From Streptomyces flavofungini (lineage in GTDB: Bacteria; Actinomycetota; Actinomycetes; Streptomycetales; Streptomycetaceae), in NCBI RefSeq assembly GCF_014650815.1, contig NZ_BMVR01000001.1, forward strand, positions 124,001-188,000: a DNA stretch of 64,000 nucleotides, given 5' to 3'. Shown in pieces: positions 25,959 through 35,516 of the stretch. A model generated the notes under the pieces. The model was not told where the DNA came from. It saw only the letters and a list, made by a program, of their open reading frames with translations, and made no database searches. Numbering within the stretch: the first letter of the stretch is position 1; each line of letters starts with the position of its first letter. Made by a program: the position numbers and the translations under genes.

Positions 25959-28900
25959 CCACCACGGTCCAGTCCCCACCCCCGGCGGCCCTGAAGCCGA
26001 CGGCGCCCGCGCCCGAACCCGGGCGCGGCCCGCGCTCACGGCGCTGGCTCGCCGGGTTCTGGGCTGTGGTGTTCGTGTGCTTCCTCGCCGTGAAACCGGG
26101 GCGGATGACGTTCGACACCAAGCTCGGTGTCGCCGTCGACCCCTGGCAGTTCCTGTCCGACCTCGGCCAGCTCTGGCACGACCGGGGCGGCTTCGGCGGC
26201 ATCCAGGACCAGTACATCGGCTACGCCTTCCCGATGCTGCCGTTCTACGCCCTGGCCGACCTCCTGCAGCTGCCGGTGTGGCTGGCCGAGCGGCTCTGGA
26301 TGTCGGTGATCGTCGCGGTCGCCTTCTGGGGCGCGCTGCGGCTCGCGGAGCGGCTGAACATCGGCAGCAGCGGCTCGCGGCTGCTGGGTGCGGTCGTGTA
26401 CGCGCTGTGGCCGACGTTCACCGTCGTGGTCGGGTCGACGTCGGCGGCGGCACTGCCCGGGGCGTTCCTGCCGTGGGTGCTGATCCCGCTGACCAACGAC
26501 CGCGTGACCGCGCGGATCGCGGCGTTCCGCTCGGCGCTCTTCATCCCCTTCATGGGCGGCGTGAACGCGGCGTCGACGCTGGCCTCGCTGCTGCCCGTGG
26601 CCCTGTATCTGCTGTCGCGGCCGAACGGGCCGCGCAAGCGCAAACTCATCACCTGGTGGGTGCCCGGCGTCATCCTGGCCACCGCCTGGTGGGTGGTGCC
26701 GCTGCTCCTGCTCGGCTTCTACGGCGAGAACTTCCTGCCGTACGTGGAGAACTCGGCGACCACGACCGGCACCATGTCGGCCACCGAGACGCTGCGCGGC
26801 GCCGGGAACTGGGTGGCGTACCTCCACTTCGGCGAGGCCTGGCTGCCCGCCGGGTGGACCGTCGCGACGTCCGTGATCGCCGTCGTCTGCTCGGCGTTCG
26901 CCGCGGCCCTCGGCCTCGCCGGGCTGGCCCGGCGCGACCTGCCGGAGCGGCGCTGGCTGGTGCTCACCGTGCTCTCGGTCGCGCTCGTCACCCTCGCCGG
27001 GTACGGCGGCGTGTTCGGCGCGCCCTTCCACGGCACCGTGCAGGACTGGCTGGACGGCGGGCTCGTACCGTTCCGCAACATCTACAAGTTCCAGACCGGG
27101 CTCGCGCTCGCCCTGGCCTTCGGCCTCGCGCATCTGGTGGGCGTGGCGGCGCAGGCGCGCGGGGCGCGGCCGGTGCGGGGGCGGCGGTACGCGCCGCTCG
27201 TGGCCGCGGTGCTGGTGATTCCCGGGCTCGCCTGGCCGTACCTCAACGGCTCGATCCTGCAGCCGGGTTCGTTCCAGAAGCTGCCGAACTACTGGGACAC
27301 GACGGCCGACTGGCTGGACAAGTACTCCCCGGACTCGCGCGCCCTGGTCGTGCCCGCGACCGCGCACGGCATCTACACCTGGGGCTCCCCCATCGACCAG
27401 CCGCTCGACGTGCTCGCCGACTCCCGCTGGGCCCAGCGCGACTACGTGCCGTTCGGCGCCAAGGGCAACCGGCGCGCCATGGACGCCGTCGAGCAGGCCC
27501 TGATGACCGGCGGCCAAGTCCCGGGCCTGCGCGACTACTTGACGCGCGCGGGGCTCTACTACGTCGTCGTACGCAACGACCTCGACCCCGACCAGATCGG
27601 CTACGTCCCGACGGCGACCGTCAAGCGCACCCTGGAGCAGTCCGGGTTCAAGCGGGTCACCGGGTTCGGGCCGACCGAGACCGGCGGGCGGATCGCCGAC
27701 GACACGCCCGTGCAGGTCGAGGGCCTGTACCCGCGCCAGCGCGCGGTCGAGATCTACGCGCCCGGCGAGGGCGCCCAGCGCCCCGGCCAGGCGGGCCTGA
27801 AGCCGGTGGCCAACACGGCCGTCGTCAGCGGCGGCCCCGAGGCGCTGCTCCCGCTGTCCGCCGACCCGGACATGAAGGACCGCCCGGCCGTCCTGACCGG
27901 CGACAACCACCCGGGCCTCGGCTCGCCGCCCGCCCTGCAGGCGGTCGGTGACGGGCTGCGCCGCACCGACACGCGCTTCGGCCTGGTCAACACCAACACG
28001 TCGTACCCGTACACCAAGGACGAGAAGAACGCGCCGGACGCGCTCCAGGACGGCGGCGCGAAGCCCCGGCAGATCCTGCCGACCAAGGGCGTCAAGCACC
28101 AGACCGTGGCGGAGCTGCGCGGCGCCAAGTCCGTGACGGCCTCGTCCTACGGCAACTGGCTGTTCCACCTGCCGCAGTTCGACCCGGTGAACGCCTTCGA
28201 CGGCAACCCCGACACCGCCTGGACGGAAGGCAACCCGGGCAGCCCGGACGACGAGTGGATCAAGGCGGAGTTCACCAAGAAGACCGCCATCCCGTCGTCG
28301 TTCAAGGTGACGCCGCTGCCGCAGCAGGGCGTGCGGTCCGCGCCGACGAAGGTGCTGGTGGAGACCGAGCAGGGCAAGAAGGTCTCGTACCTGCGGCCCA
28401 ACGGCCAGACGCAGCGCGTCAAGGCCGAGCCGGGCGACTCCGCGTGGCTGAAGCTGACCATCCTCGACGCGCAGGTCGCCCACAAGGGCCTGACCGGCGC
28501 CGGGTTCGCGGAGATCAGCATCCCCAAGGTGCAGATCACCAAGCTCCTGCGGATGCCCGCCGACACCGCGGGCACCGACGGCGAGGACGCCGACGCCACG
28601 ACGTACTCCATGCACCGCTCGGCCGACCAGTCCGGTCTGTCGCCGGTGACCTCCGAGGCCGGGCTGCACCGCCGCTTCACCACCACCGCCGACGGCAGCT
28701 ACCAGGTCAAGGCGAGCGCGGTCGCCGTCCCCGGCTCGGAACTCGACGACCTCCTCTACAAGGTGGCGCCGGACCAGCGCGAGCAGATCATCGCCAGCGC
28801 CGACTCGACGTCCGACCTCGGCGGCGGGCTCTCGCCCCGCAACCTGACCGACGGCGACCTGACGACCGCGTGGATCGCCGGTGACCGGCCGGTCATCCAT

Positions 28901-30631
28901 CTGCGGTGGCCCGGCAAGGTGCCCGTCGGCGAGATCGTCCTGCCGCCCGCGGGCGGACTGTCCACCCGGCCGGAGAAGATCGAGATCAGCTCTCCGGACG
29001 GTGCGGCGACCGCCGGTGTCGACGAGAACGGCAACGCCCGCTTCGCACCGATCACCACCGACCGCCTCGACATCACCATCACGAAGACGGCGCCGCTCAC
29101 CCTGCACAACCCGGTGGCGGACGAGAAGCTGCAGCTGCCCGTCGGCCTCACCGAGGCCTACATCCCGGCGCTCGACAAGTTCCGCACCAAGCAGCCCGAC
29201 CCGGATCGCACCTTCGCGCTCGCGTGCGGCGCGGGCCCGGCGGTCTCCGTCGACGGCAAGCTGTACGCGACGAGCGCCAAGGGCACCGTGCGGGACCTGG
29301 TGGACCGGCGGCCCGTCGACCTGACGCTGTGCGACGACAACAAGAAGAAGTCGTCGGTGGACCTCGCCGCCGGACAGCACCGCGTGGAGGCCGGTGACGG
29401 GGGCCCGCTCGCCGTCACCGATGTGTCCCTCACCCGCGGCACCCCGGGCACCCTCGTCACCAAGGCCCGCGAACTGAAGATCAAGGACTGGCTCGGCGAC
29501 CGCCGCGAGGTGGCCGTCGGCGACGGCGCCGCCCAGTACCTGTCGACCTACGAGAACGTCAACGACGGCTGGAAGGCCACCCTGAACGGCAAGGAGCTGC
29601 GCTCGGTGCGGCTCGACGGCTGGCAGCAGGGCTGGCTGGTCCCGGCCGGCGAGGGCGGCACGGTCAAGCTCACCTACGAGCCGTCCACGGCGTACGAGGC
29701 CGGGCTCATCGGCGGCGGCGTGGGCGTCCTCGCCCTGGTGGCGCTGGTGTTCGTGCGGCGCCGCGAGCCGAACCCGGACGGCCCCGGCGTGACACCGCCC
29801 GGGCCCGGTCCGGTGCTCGGCACGGTCGCGCTGACGCTGGTGGCCGTGGTCGTCGCGGGCTGGTTCGCCGTGCTCGTGCCCGTGCTCGCGGTGATCGCCT
29901 GGCGCAAGCACACGCTGCTCGTGCCGCTCGCGTTCCTGGCGATGGCCGGGGCCGGTGTCGCCGCGGCGACCGGTGCGGGCGAGGCCGCCGCGGCGGACGA
30001 GGGCGCCTTCGGGCACACGGCTCAAGTCCTGGCGTTCATCGCGCTGTTCGCGGCGTTGGTGAGTGTGCGGGAGCGGGCCGAGGCGCCGGGTGCCGTGGTG
30101 GGCGTCGCGGGTCCGGGGGGTGCCGGGGGTGTGGGCAGTCCAGTGCGCCCGGGGGGTCCGGCGGGGTCCGGCGGTCCGGCAGGCCCCGGGGGCTTCGGCA
30201 GCCCCGCGGGCCCGGGTGCCCCGGCAGGGTTCGGTGCCGCGGGCGGAGCCACCCCCGCGCCGCCCCGGCCGCAGGGCGACCCCGACGCGGTGACCATGCC
30301 GCTGGGGCCCGACCGGGACCTGGGTTCGCCGACGGCGCCACCGCTGCCGCACCGCAGGCGCGGGGACGGCCCCGACGGCGGGGACGGCGCGACCGAGGCC
30401 TCCGCGCCCGGCGTCGGATCGCCGGCAGAACCCGGCGCGTCCCCGGACGTCCCGCCGTACGCGGCCGGACCGACCCTCTCGGCCCGCGGCCCGGACCCGT
30501 TCCGCAAGGACGCGCCCGAGCCCGTGGACGACACCCGTCCGGACGAGGACACCCCGACGGACGAGGGCACCCCCGGCCGGGGTACCCGCTCCGGAGAGGA
30601 CCCGCGCCCGGGAGAGGACAACGCACCATGA
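25955..30631 (+). CDS. AftD-like alpha-(1->3)-arabinofuranosyltransferase
   Basis: 1558-residue membrane glycosyltransferase of the AftD/DUF3367 family, GT-C type, using a polyprenyl-phosphate sugar donor outside the membrane. The N-terminal half has about ten membrane helices; the first large loop carries DTKLGVAVDPWQFL, the region with the family's catalytic acidic residues. Two discoidin-like modules follow (about 729-850, ASSYGNWLFHLPQFDPVNAF; and about 955-1050), then two or three C-terminal helices (from 1249) and a Gly/Pro/Ala-rich disordered tail (1382-1558). In mycobacteria AftD branches arabinan; Streptomyces walls have no arabinogalactan, so the acceptor must differ. Confidence 0.85.
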   Translation: MTTTVQSPPPAALKPTAPAPEPGRGPRSRRWLAGFWAVVFVCFLAVKPGRMTFDTKLGVAVDPWQFLSDLGQLWHDRGGFGGIQDQYIGYAFPMLPFYALADLLQLPVWLAERLWMSVIVAVAFWGALRLAERLNIGSSGSRLLGAVVYALWPTFTVVVGSTSAAALPGAFLPWVLIPLTNDRVTARIAAFRSALFIPFMGGVNAASTLASLLPVALYLLSRPNGPRKRKLITWWVPGVILATAWWVVPLLLLGFYGENFLPYVENSATTTGTMSATETLRGAGNWVAYLHFGEAWLPAGWTVATSVIAVVCSAFAAALGLAGLARRDLPERRWLVLTVLSVALVTLAGYGGVFGAPFHGTVQDWLDGGLVPFRNIYKFQTGLALALAFGLAHLVGVAAQARGARPVRGRRYAPLVAAVLVIPGLAWPYLNGSILQPGSFQKLPNYWDTTADWLDKYSPDSRALVVPATAHGIYTWGSPIDQPLDVLADSRWAQRDYVPFGAKGNRRAMDAVEQALMTGGQVPGLRDYLTRAGLYYVVVRNDLDPDQIGYVPTATVKRTLEQSGFKRVTGFGPTETGGRIADDTPVQVEGLYPRQRAVEIYAPGEGAQRPGQAGLKPVANTAVVSGGPEALLPLSADPDMKDRPAVLTGDNHPGLGSPPALQAVGDGLRRTDTRFGLVNTNTSYPYTKDEKNAPDALQDGGAKPRQILPTKGVKHQTVAELRGAKSVTASSYGNWLFHLPQFDPVNAFDGNPDTAWTEGNPGSPDDEWIKAEFTKKTAIPSSFKVTPLPQQGVRSAPTKVLVETEQGKKVSYLRPNGQTQRVKAEPGDSAWLKLTILDAQVAHKGLTGAGFAEISIPKVQITKLLRMPADTAGTDGEDADATTYSMHRSADQSGLSPVTSEAGLHRRFTTTADGSYQVKASAVAVPGSELDDLLYKVAPDQREQIIASADSTSDLGGGLSPRNLTDGDLTTAWIAGDRPVIHLRWPGKVPVGEIVLPPAGGLSTRPEKIEISSPDGAATAGVDENGNARFAPITTDRLDITITKTAPLTLHNPVADEKLQLPVGLTEAYIPALDKFRTKQPDPDRTFALACGAGPAVSVDGKLYATSAKGTVRDLVDRRPVDLTLCDDNKKKSSVDLAAGQHRVEAGDGGPLAVTDVSLTRGTPGTLVTKARELKIKDWLGDRREVAVGDGAAQYLSTYENVNDGWKATLNGKELRSVRLDGWQQGWLVPAGEGGTVKLTYEPSTAYEAGLIGGGVGVLALVALVFVRRREPNPDGPGVTPPGPGPVLGTVALTLVAVVVAGWFAVLVPVLAVIAWRKHTLLVPLAFLAMAGAGVAAATGAGEAAAADEGAFGHTAQVLAFIALFAALVSVRERAEAPGAVVGVAGPGGAGGVGSPVRPGGPAGSGGPAGPGGFGSPAGPGAPAGFGAAGGATPAPPRPQGDPDAVTMPLGPDRDLGSPTAPPLPHRRRGDGPDGGDGATEASAPGVGSPAEPGASPDVPPYAAGPTLSARGPDPFRKDAPEPVDDTRPDEDTPTDEGTPGRGTRSGEDPRPGEDNAP

Positions 30632-32067
30632 CCGCCCTGGAACACCCGGCCCGGCGTGCGGACGGCCCCGGCCGTCCGCCGCGCCGGGTGCCGTTCCCCG
30701 TCGTCGACGAGGTCGCCCGGCACTGCCTGCAGGAGGAGGAGCCGGAGACCGTCCACATCGAGGTGCACCTGCCGGGCACGCCGGACGCCGAGCGGCTGAA
30801 AGCGGCGTTCGGCGAGGCGCTGCGGCGCCACCCGCGCATCCTGGTGCGGGAGGCGCGCGGCCCTTGGTACCGGCGCCGCTACGAGTGGGAGCTCACCGAC
30901 GGGCCGGACGTGGAGGTGGTCACGTTCCCGGCGCCGGTCCCCGACGCCCTGAAGCGGGCCCGTGAGCGCGCCCTGTGCGACGCGCCGCCGCTGCACGCGT
31001 CCCCGCCGATCCGGCTTGAGGTCGTCGCCGACGCGGACGCGGCCTCCAGCGTGCTGTTCCTGACCATCAACCACACCGCGCTCGACGGCCCCGCCTGTCT
31101 GCGGGTGCTGGCCACCGCCGCCGAGCTGTACGGCGGCCGGGACAACGCGCCCGCCGCGCCCCCGACCCGTACCCCCGTGGCCGCCGACGCGTCCGGGACG
31201 CCCGCGCAAGGCCCCTCGGGGCTGCCCTCCCCGTGGGCCCCGCCCGCGCGCGTCGCCCACGGCGCGCCCGAGCGGCCCCCGGCGGCCCGGCCGGGCGGGG
31301 CCGCGCCGGTGCCCGGCACCGGTCTGTCCGGCAACGGCATGCTCGTCGCCGAGCTGCCCGTGCCGCGCCGCCCCAAGGGCGCGCCGTACACCGTCAACGA
31401 CCAGCTGATGGTCGCGACCGCGCTGATGATCGCGCACTGGAACCACGAACACGGCGCGAAGCCACGGCCGTTGCGCATCACGATGCCCGTGGACGACCGG
31501 CCGCGCGACATGACGATGCCCATCGGCAACGGCACGCGGCTCGTCGAAGTGCCGTTCGGCGCGGGCGAGTTGGCGCCCGAGGACGGTGGCGGGCGGCTGG
31601 GCCCCGACGAGCTGGGACCCGAGCGGATCCATGCCCTGCTGCGCCGCACCTCCGACCGCACCCGCGCCCTCAAGGCCCTGTCCCGGCCGCAGCTCGGCCA
31701 CGGCGCCGCCCTGCTCACCGCGCCGGTCCTGCCGGTGACGATGCGGGCCGCCGTCACCCGGGGCCTGCGCAGGGCCGCCGGGCCGTGGACGTCGACGACC
31801 CTGCTCAGCAACATCGGGCGGGTGCCGTACGCCCTCGACTTCGGGGACGCCGGCGCGGCGACCGCCGTGTGGTTCTCCGCGCCCGCCCGCATGCCGCGCG
31901 GCCTGACCGTGACGACCGCGTCCACCGCGGGCCGGCTGCACCTGGCCCTGCGCTGGTCGCGGACGCTGCTCAGCCACGGCGACGGCGCCCACCTCCGCGA
32001 CCTCTTCGAGCACTATCTCCGTGCCACGCAGGACCTCCACCCGACCCCGGAGGACGGCGGCTCATGA
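30628..32067 (+). CDS. Condensation-domain/PapA-like acyltransferase
   Basis: 479-residue CoA- or carrier-dependent acyltransferase of the condensation (C-domain)/PapA superfamily. The active-site motif is N148-H149-T-A-L-D153-G, an HHxxxDG variant in which the first His is Asn but the catalytic second His and structural Asp are kept. The C-terminal half has the conserved NDQLMVATALMIAHWN and TTLLSNIGRVPYALD segments. A Pro-rich linker (about 173-232) divides the halves. ATGA overlap with the AftD gene. Such enzymes acylate glycolipids (PapA types), which suits this cluster. Confidence 0.8.
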   Translation: MTALEHPARRADGPGRPPRRVPFPVVDEVARHCLQEEEPETVHIEVHLPGTPDAERLKAAFGEALRRHPRILVREARGPWYRRRYEWELTDGPDVEVVTFPAPVPDALKRARERALCDAPPLHASPPIRLEVVADADAASSVLFLTINHTALDGPACLRVLATAAELYGGRDNAPAAPPTRTPVAADASGTPAQGPSGLPSPWAPPARVAHGAPERPPAARPGGAAPVPGTGLSGNGMLVAELPVPRRPKGAPYTVNDQLMVATALMIAHWNHEHGAKPRPLRITMPVDDRPRDMTMPIGNGTRLVEVPFGAGELAPEDGGGRLGPDELGPERIHALLRRTSDRTRALKALSRPQLGHGAALLTAPVLPVTMRAAVTRGLRRAAGPWTSTTLLSNIGRVPYALDFGDAGAATAVWFSAPARMPRGLTVTTASTAGRLHLALRWSRTLLSHGDGAHLRDLFEHYLRATQDLHPTPEDGGS

Positions 32068-32822
32068 CGACCACCAGCGCCACCCCGCACCAGGAAGGGA
32101 CCGAACGGCCTTACGAACTGCGGGACTTCTACGAGAACCCGGACGTGCCCGTGGCCTCGGGCGACGCCCGCAGCCTGCGCCAGGCCCGGATGCTCGCCGC
32201 CGCCCTCGGCCCCGCGACAGCCGGTGCCGGAGTCGTCCTCGACATCGGCTGCGGCGACGGCAGCGCCGCCCGCGTCGCCGCGCCGCTGCTCGCCGGGCAC
32301 CGCGTCATCGGCGTCGACTGGTCCCAGGACGCGCTGCGCCGCGCCAGCGGCCACCTGCCGTACGTCGTGCGCGGTGAACTCACCGACGGCGGCCTGCCGT
32401 TCGCCGACGGATCGGCGGACGCGGTGCTGTTCAGCGAGGTCATCGAGCACCTCGTGGACCCCGACAGCGCGCTCGACGAGCTGCGCCGCGTGCTGCGGCC
32501 CGGCGGCCATCTGATGCTGTCCACGCCCAACCTCGCCGCCTGGTACAACCGCGGGCTGCTGCTCGCGGGCGTGCAGCCGGTGTTCTCCGAGGTGAGCCTG
32601 CGCGGCATCCACGGCCGCCCCGGGCGGGAGGTCGTGGGCCACCTGCGGCTCTACACCGCCCGCGCGCTGCGGGAGTTCGTGGCCGCGTCGGGCTTCGACG
32701 TCGTACGGCTCGCGGGCGCGCCCTTCCACGGTGTGCCGCGGCCACTGCGCGCCCTGGACAGACTCGCCTGCGCCGTGCCGGGCGCCGCCTCCATCCTGCT
32801 CCTGCACGCCCGAAAGGCGTAG
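32064..32822 (+). CDS. Class I SAM-dependent methyltransferase
   Basis: 252 residues. Motif I VVLDIGCGDGSAA, acidic end of strand 2 VIGVDWSQ, then AVLFSEVIEHLVDPDSAL and LRPGGHLMLSTPN, the Methyltransf_11/25 pattern. A C-terminal helix pair with LRLYTARALREF is typical of sugar or lipid methyltransferases. ATGA overlap with the preceding acyltransferase and only 2 nt to the next gene. Second methyltransferase of the operon; the substrate is unknown. Confidence 0.85.
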   Translation: MTTTSATPHQEGTERPYELRDFYENPDVPVASGDARSLRQARMLAAALGPATAGAGVVLDIGCGDGSAARVAAPLLAGHRVIGVDWSQDALRRASGHLPYVVRGELTDGGLPFADGSADAVLFSEVIEHLVDPDSALDELRRVLRPGGHLMLSTPNLAAWYNRGLLLAGVQPVFSEVSLRGIHGRPGREVVGHLRLYTARALREFVAASGFDVVRLAGAPFHGVPRPLRALDRLACAVPGAASILLLHARKA

Positions 32823-32824
32823 CC

Positions 32825-33763
32825 GTGTGGTGGGGTGTGGCCGCGGCGCTGCTCGCGAACCTGCTCTACAGCACCGGCTTCGTCCTGGAGAAGCGGGCCC
32901 TGACCTCGATGCCGTCGGTCAGCGTCCGCAACCCGGCCCGGCTGCTCCGCCAGGTGATCTCCAGCCCGCTGTGGATCGGCGGTTCGCTGGCGCTGGCCGC
33001 GGGCTTCGGCGCGCAGCTCGTCGTCTACCGGACGCTGCCGATCGCGGCGGCCCAGGGCATCTTCGTCTCCGGGCTCGTGCTGCTCCTGCTCCTGTCGGCG
33101 AAGCTGCTCGGCGAGCGCACCTCGGGGCGCGAGCGGTACGCGGTCGGCGCGATCCTCGCCGCGCTCCTGATGGTCGTGCTCTCCCTGAAGGAGGGCACGG
33201 ACACGGTCGGCCGCGACGCGCCCGCGCCGCTCGTCCTCACGGTCTGCCTGCCGTCGCTCGCGGCGGGCCTGTGGCTGTACGCCTCGGCCGAGCGCCGCAC
33301 CCGCAGCAAGCACCGCCAGCCGACGACGGGCGTGGAGTACGGCGTCGCCGTCGGCCTGCTGTACGGCGTCAGCTCGCTGGCCATCAAGGGCGTGTCCAGC
33401 CATCTGCCCACGGACGGGCACGGCGGCCTCGGCGGCGCCCTGGTCGACCTGCTGCGCTCCCCGTACCCCTATCTCCTGCTCTTCACCGGCGCGTTCGGCC
33501 TGATCATGTCGCAGGCGGCGCTCCAGCGGTGCCGGGCCTCACTGATCGTTCCGGTGTGTACGACGGTGACGTCGCTGTTCACCGCCGTGCTCGGGACGCT
33601 CGCGTTCGGCGAGGCACTGCCCCACGACCCGGTGCGGCTGACGCTGCGGGTCGCGGGGACGGTGCTCGCGGTGGCGGTGCTCCTGGTCATGCCCAAGCAC
33701 GACGACCCCGCACCCGCGGCACCCGTCAGAACCGACCTGCCACCCAAGGAGTTGACGCCCTGA
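32825..33763 (+). CDS. EamA/DMT-like multispan transporter
   Basis: 312-residue membrane protein with about nine helices, opening WWGVAAALLANLLYSTGFVL. The DMT-like repeat is visible in YRTLPIAAAQGIFVSGLVLL and in the C-terminal RCRASLIVPVCTTVTSLFTA followed by VLGTLAFGEALP, where the end-of-helix GE is typical of EamA transporters. It probably moves a lipid-linked or small sugar precursor across the membrane. GTG 32825 is 2 nt after the methyltransferase stop. Its stop shares one base with the next gene. Confidence 0.8.
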   Translation: MWWGVAAALLANLLYSTGFVLEKRALTSMPSVSVRNPARLLRQVISSPLWIGGSLALAAGFGAQLVVYRTLPIAAAQGIFVSGLVLLLLLSAKLLGERTSGRERYAVGAILAALLMVVLSLKEGTDTVGRDAPAPLVLTVCLPSLAAGLWLYASAERRTRSKHRQPTTGVEYGVAVGLLYGVSSLAIKGVSSHLPTDGHGGLGGALVDLLRSPYPYLLLFTGAFGLIMSQAALQRCRASLIVPVCTTVTSLFTAVLGTLAFGEALPHDPVRLTLRVAGTVLAVAVLLVMPKHDDPAPAAPVRTDLPPKELTP

Positions 33764-34020
33764 TGAACCCCGACGACCCGCTGCTGAAGATCCTCGCCTG
33801 CCCCCTCGACAAGGGCCCGCTGATCCTGCTCTCCCCGGAGAGCGCCCTCCCTGCCGACCCGCCCCCGGACCCGGCGCCACTGCCCGAACAGGCCCTCTAC
33901 AACCCGCGCCTGCACCGCCGCTACCCGATCGTGGACGGCATCCCGCAGCTCCTGCCGTCCTCCGGTGAACAGGTCTCGGAGGACGAGCACGAGCGGCTCC
34001 TCAAGCTGATCTCGCCGTGA
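33763..34020 (+). CDS. Trm112-like zinc-ribbon-type small protein
   Basis: 85 residues. It opens KILACPLDKGPLILL and has RRYPIVDGIPQLLP near the middle, the pattern of the Trm112/YcaR family (UPF0434). Only one Cys of the usual zinc-binding set is present. In eukaryotes Trm112 activates several SAM methyltransferases; here it stands between methyltransferase genes, so a helper role for one of them is a fair inference. One-base overlap upstream, GTGA overlap downstream. Confidence 0.75.
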   Translation: MNPDDPLLKILACPLDKGPLILLSPESALPADPPPDPAPLPEQALYNPRLHRRYPIVDGIPQLLPSSGEQVSEDEHERLLKLISP

Positions 34021-34841
34021 CGCCCGCCGCCCGCAAGACCCTCGCCGCCCGCGTCGCGCCCCGGCTCCCCACTCGCGCGGTGGCCGCCCTGGCCCGGCTC
34101 GTCTATCCGCGCTTCGAGCCCGAGCTGGCCCGCCTCGGCGAGCTGTGCCCGCCCGACTGCGGCACGGCCGTGGACGTCGGCGGCTGGTACGGGCCCTGGT
34201 CGCGGCGGCTCGCCCGGCGGGCCCGGCGCGTGGTGACCGTCGAGCCGGTACCGCATCTGGCGCGGCTGCTCACGGCGGCCACGCCCGGCAACGTCCGGGT
34301 GATCCAGGCGGCGGCGGGCGCGGAGCCCGGCACCGCCCGGCTGTGGCTGCCGCACGACGACCGGGGCGACCGGGGGGTGTCCTCGCTGGTCCGCAGGGAC
34401 GGCGTGCACGGCACCGCGCTCGACGTGCCGTGCGTGGCGCTCGACGGGCTCGGCCTGCACGACGTGCACTTCATCAAGATCGACGTGGACGGCCACGAAC
34501 TGCCCGTCCTGCGCGGCGCCCGCGCACTCCTGGACCGGGACCGCCCGGCGCTCTTCGTCGAGCTGGAGGCCCGCATCCAGCCGATCGCCCCGGTCGTCGA
34601 CCACCTCACCCACACCCACGGCTACCGCGGCTGGGTCCTGCCCGACGACATCTGGCTGCCCCTGGACGCCTTCGACCTGGAGGCGCACCAGCGCGCCACC
34701 TCGTACGTCGTGGCGCAGGGACTGCTGCGGCGCGCGCTGACGCCGCGGCGGCCGCGGTACGTGAACTCGGTGCTCTTCCTGCCGGACGGGCGGCGTCCGG
34801 GCGGGCGGGCCGTGCGGGACCATGGGGTGCATGTGCGCTAG
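34017..34841 (+). CDS. FkbM family methyltransferase
   Basis: 274-residue SAM-dependent O-methyltransferase of the FkbM type. Motif I AVDVGGWYGPWSRRL, the acidic VVTVEPVPHL, then VHFIKIDVDGHELPVLRGA, which is the family hallmark, and ALFVELEARIQP. FkbM enzymes methylate hydroxyls of sugars and polyketides. GTG 34017 overlaps the Trm112-like gene; its 3' end is overlapped by 20 nt by the next ORF. Confidence 0.88.
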   Translation: MTPAARKTLAARVAPRLPTRAVAALARLVYPRFEPELARLGELCPPDCGTAVDVGGWYGPWSRRLARRARRVVTVEPVPHLARLLTAATPGNVRVIQAAAGAEPGTARLWLPHDDRGDRGVSSLVRRDGVHGTALDVPCVALDGLGLHDVHFIKIDVDGHELPVLRGARALLDRDRPALFVELEARIQPIAPVVDHLTHTHGYRGWVLPDDIWLPLDAFDLEAHQRATSYVVAQGLLRRALTPRRPRYVNSVLFLPDGRRPGGRAVRDHGVHVR

Positions 34842-35448
34842 CTCCGCCGCCGGGCCCGGGCCCTCCCGTCCGCCCGGCCCGTTCACGCCGCTCGACTTCC
34901 AGCTGGTGCTGCTGCGCCGCATGGCCGACCACAATCCGGACCTCGTCGAGGACGCCCGGCACGAGCTCGGGGTGTCCATCGCCGACATGCGCGAGGCCAA
35001 CCGCCGCTGGCAGGCGATGCTGCACGCGCGCAAGGGGCGCGCGGCGGTCTCCCGGTATCGCTCCGTCCTCGGCGCCCCCGAGACGACCGCCCCCCGGAAG
35101 ATCGGCGACCTGGAGTGCGAGGCACTGCTGTGGCCGGTGCCGCTCTGGCCCGACCTGCGCTTCGAGGTGCTGCTCGGGCCGAACGCGGCGGTGTGGAACG
35201 AGTGGCTGATCCGCGCCCCCGGCGCTCCCGGGCCCGCCCTGCGCACCGTCGCCGACCTCACGCCCTGGTCGTGCACGGTGGACGAGGCCGCCCGCGCGTT
35301 CGCGCCCGCGCGGCCGATGGAGGGGACGGCGCCGACGCGGTGGCGGCTCGCGTTCTGTGCGCCGGAGGCGGCGACGGGCGAGCGGCGGCGCTGTGTCGCG
35401 GAGTTCACATGGGGGCTGTTGCAGCGGGTGTCGTTCCCGGACGGGTGA
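34822..35448 (+). CDS. Hypothetical protein, last gene of the AftD operon
   Basis: 208 residues of unrecognised family. The middle has FTPLDFQLVLLRRMADHNPD, a helical ARHELGVSIADMREANRRW segment and a C-terminal part rich in Trp (LLWPVPLWPDLRFEVLL, TPWSCTVDEAARAF). No signal peptide or membrane segment. ATG 34822 overlaps FkbM by 20 nt; ATG 34831 is an alternative. Codon use and GC look native. No function is offered. Confidence 0.7.
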   Translation: MGCMCASSAAGPGPSRPPGPFTPLDFQLVLLRRMADHNPDLVEDARHELGVSIADMREANRRWQAMLHARKGRAAVSRYRSVLGAPETTAPRKIGDLECEALLWPVPLWPDLRFEVLLGPNAAVWNEWLIRAPGAPGPALRTVADLTPWSCTVDEAARAFAPARPMEGTAPTRWRLAFCAPEAATGERRRCVAEFTWGLLQRVSFPDG

Positions 35449-35478
35449 GGCGGGGCCCGGCCGCCCGCTCCCTGGGCC

Positions 35479-35514
35479 ACTGGCCGACTGGCCGACTGGC
35501 CGACTGGCCGACTG
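35479..35514 (+). repeat. 8-bp tandem repeat
   Basis: Four copies of ACTGGCCG (35479-35510) and a partial fifth lie in the 68 nt between the operon end and the convergent ATP-grasp stop. Probably slippage; no terminator was seen here. Confidence 0.8.
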
Positions 35515-35516
35515 CC

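Noticed and set aside
26036..30352. 1438-codon minus-strand ORF opposite the AftD-like gene
   Set aside because: Its product is Arg/Gly/His-rich low-complexity, without a domain, and lies wholly antisense to a gene with clear domains. It is an open frame caused by high GC at third positions.
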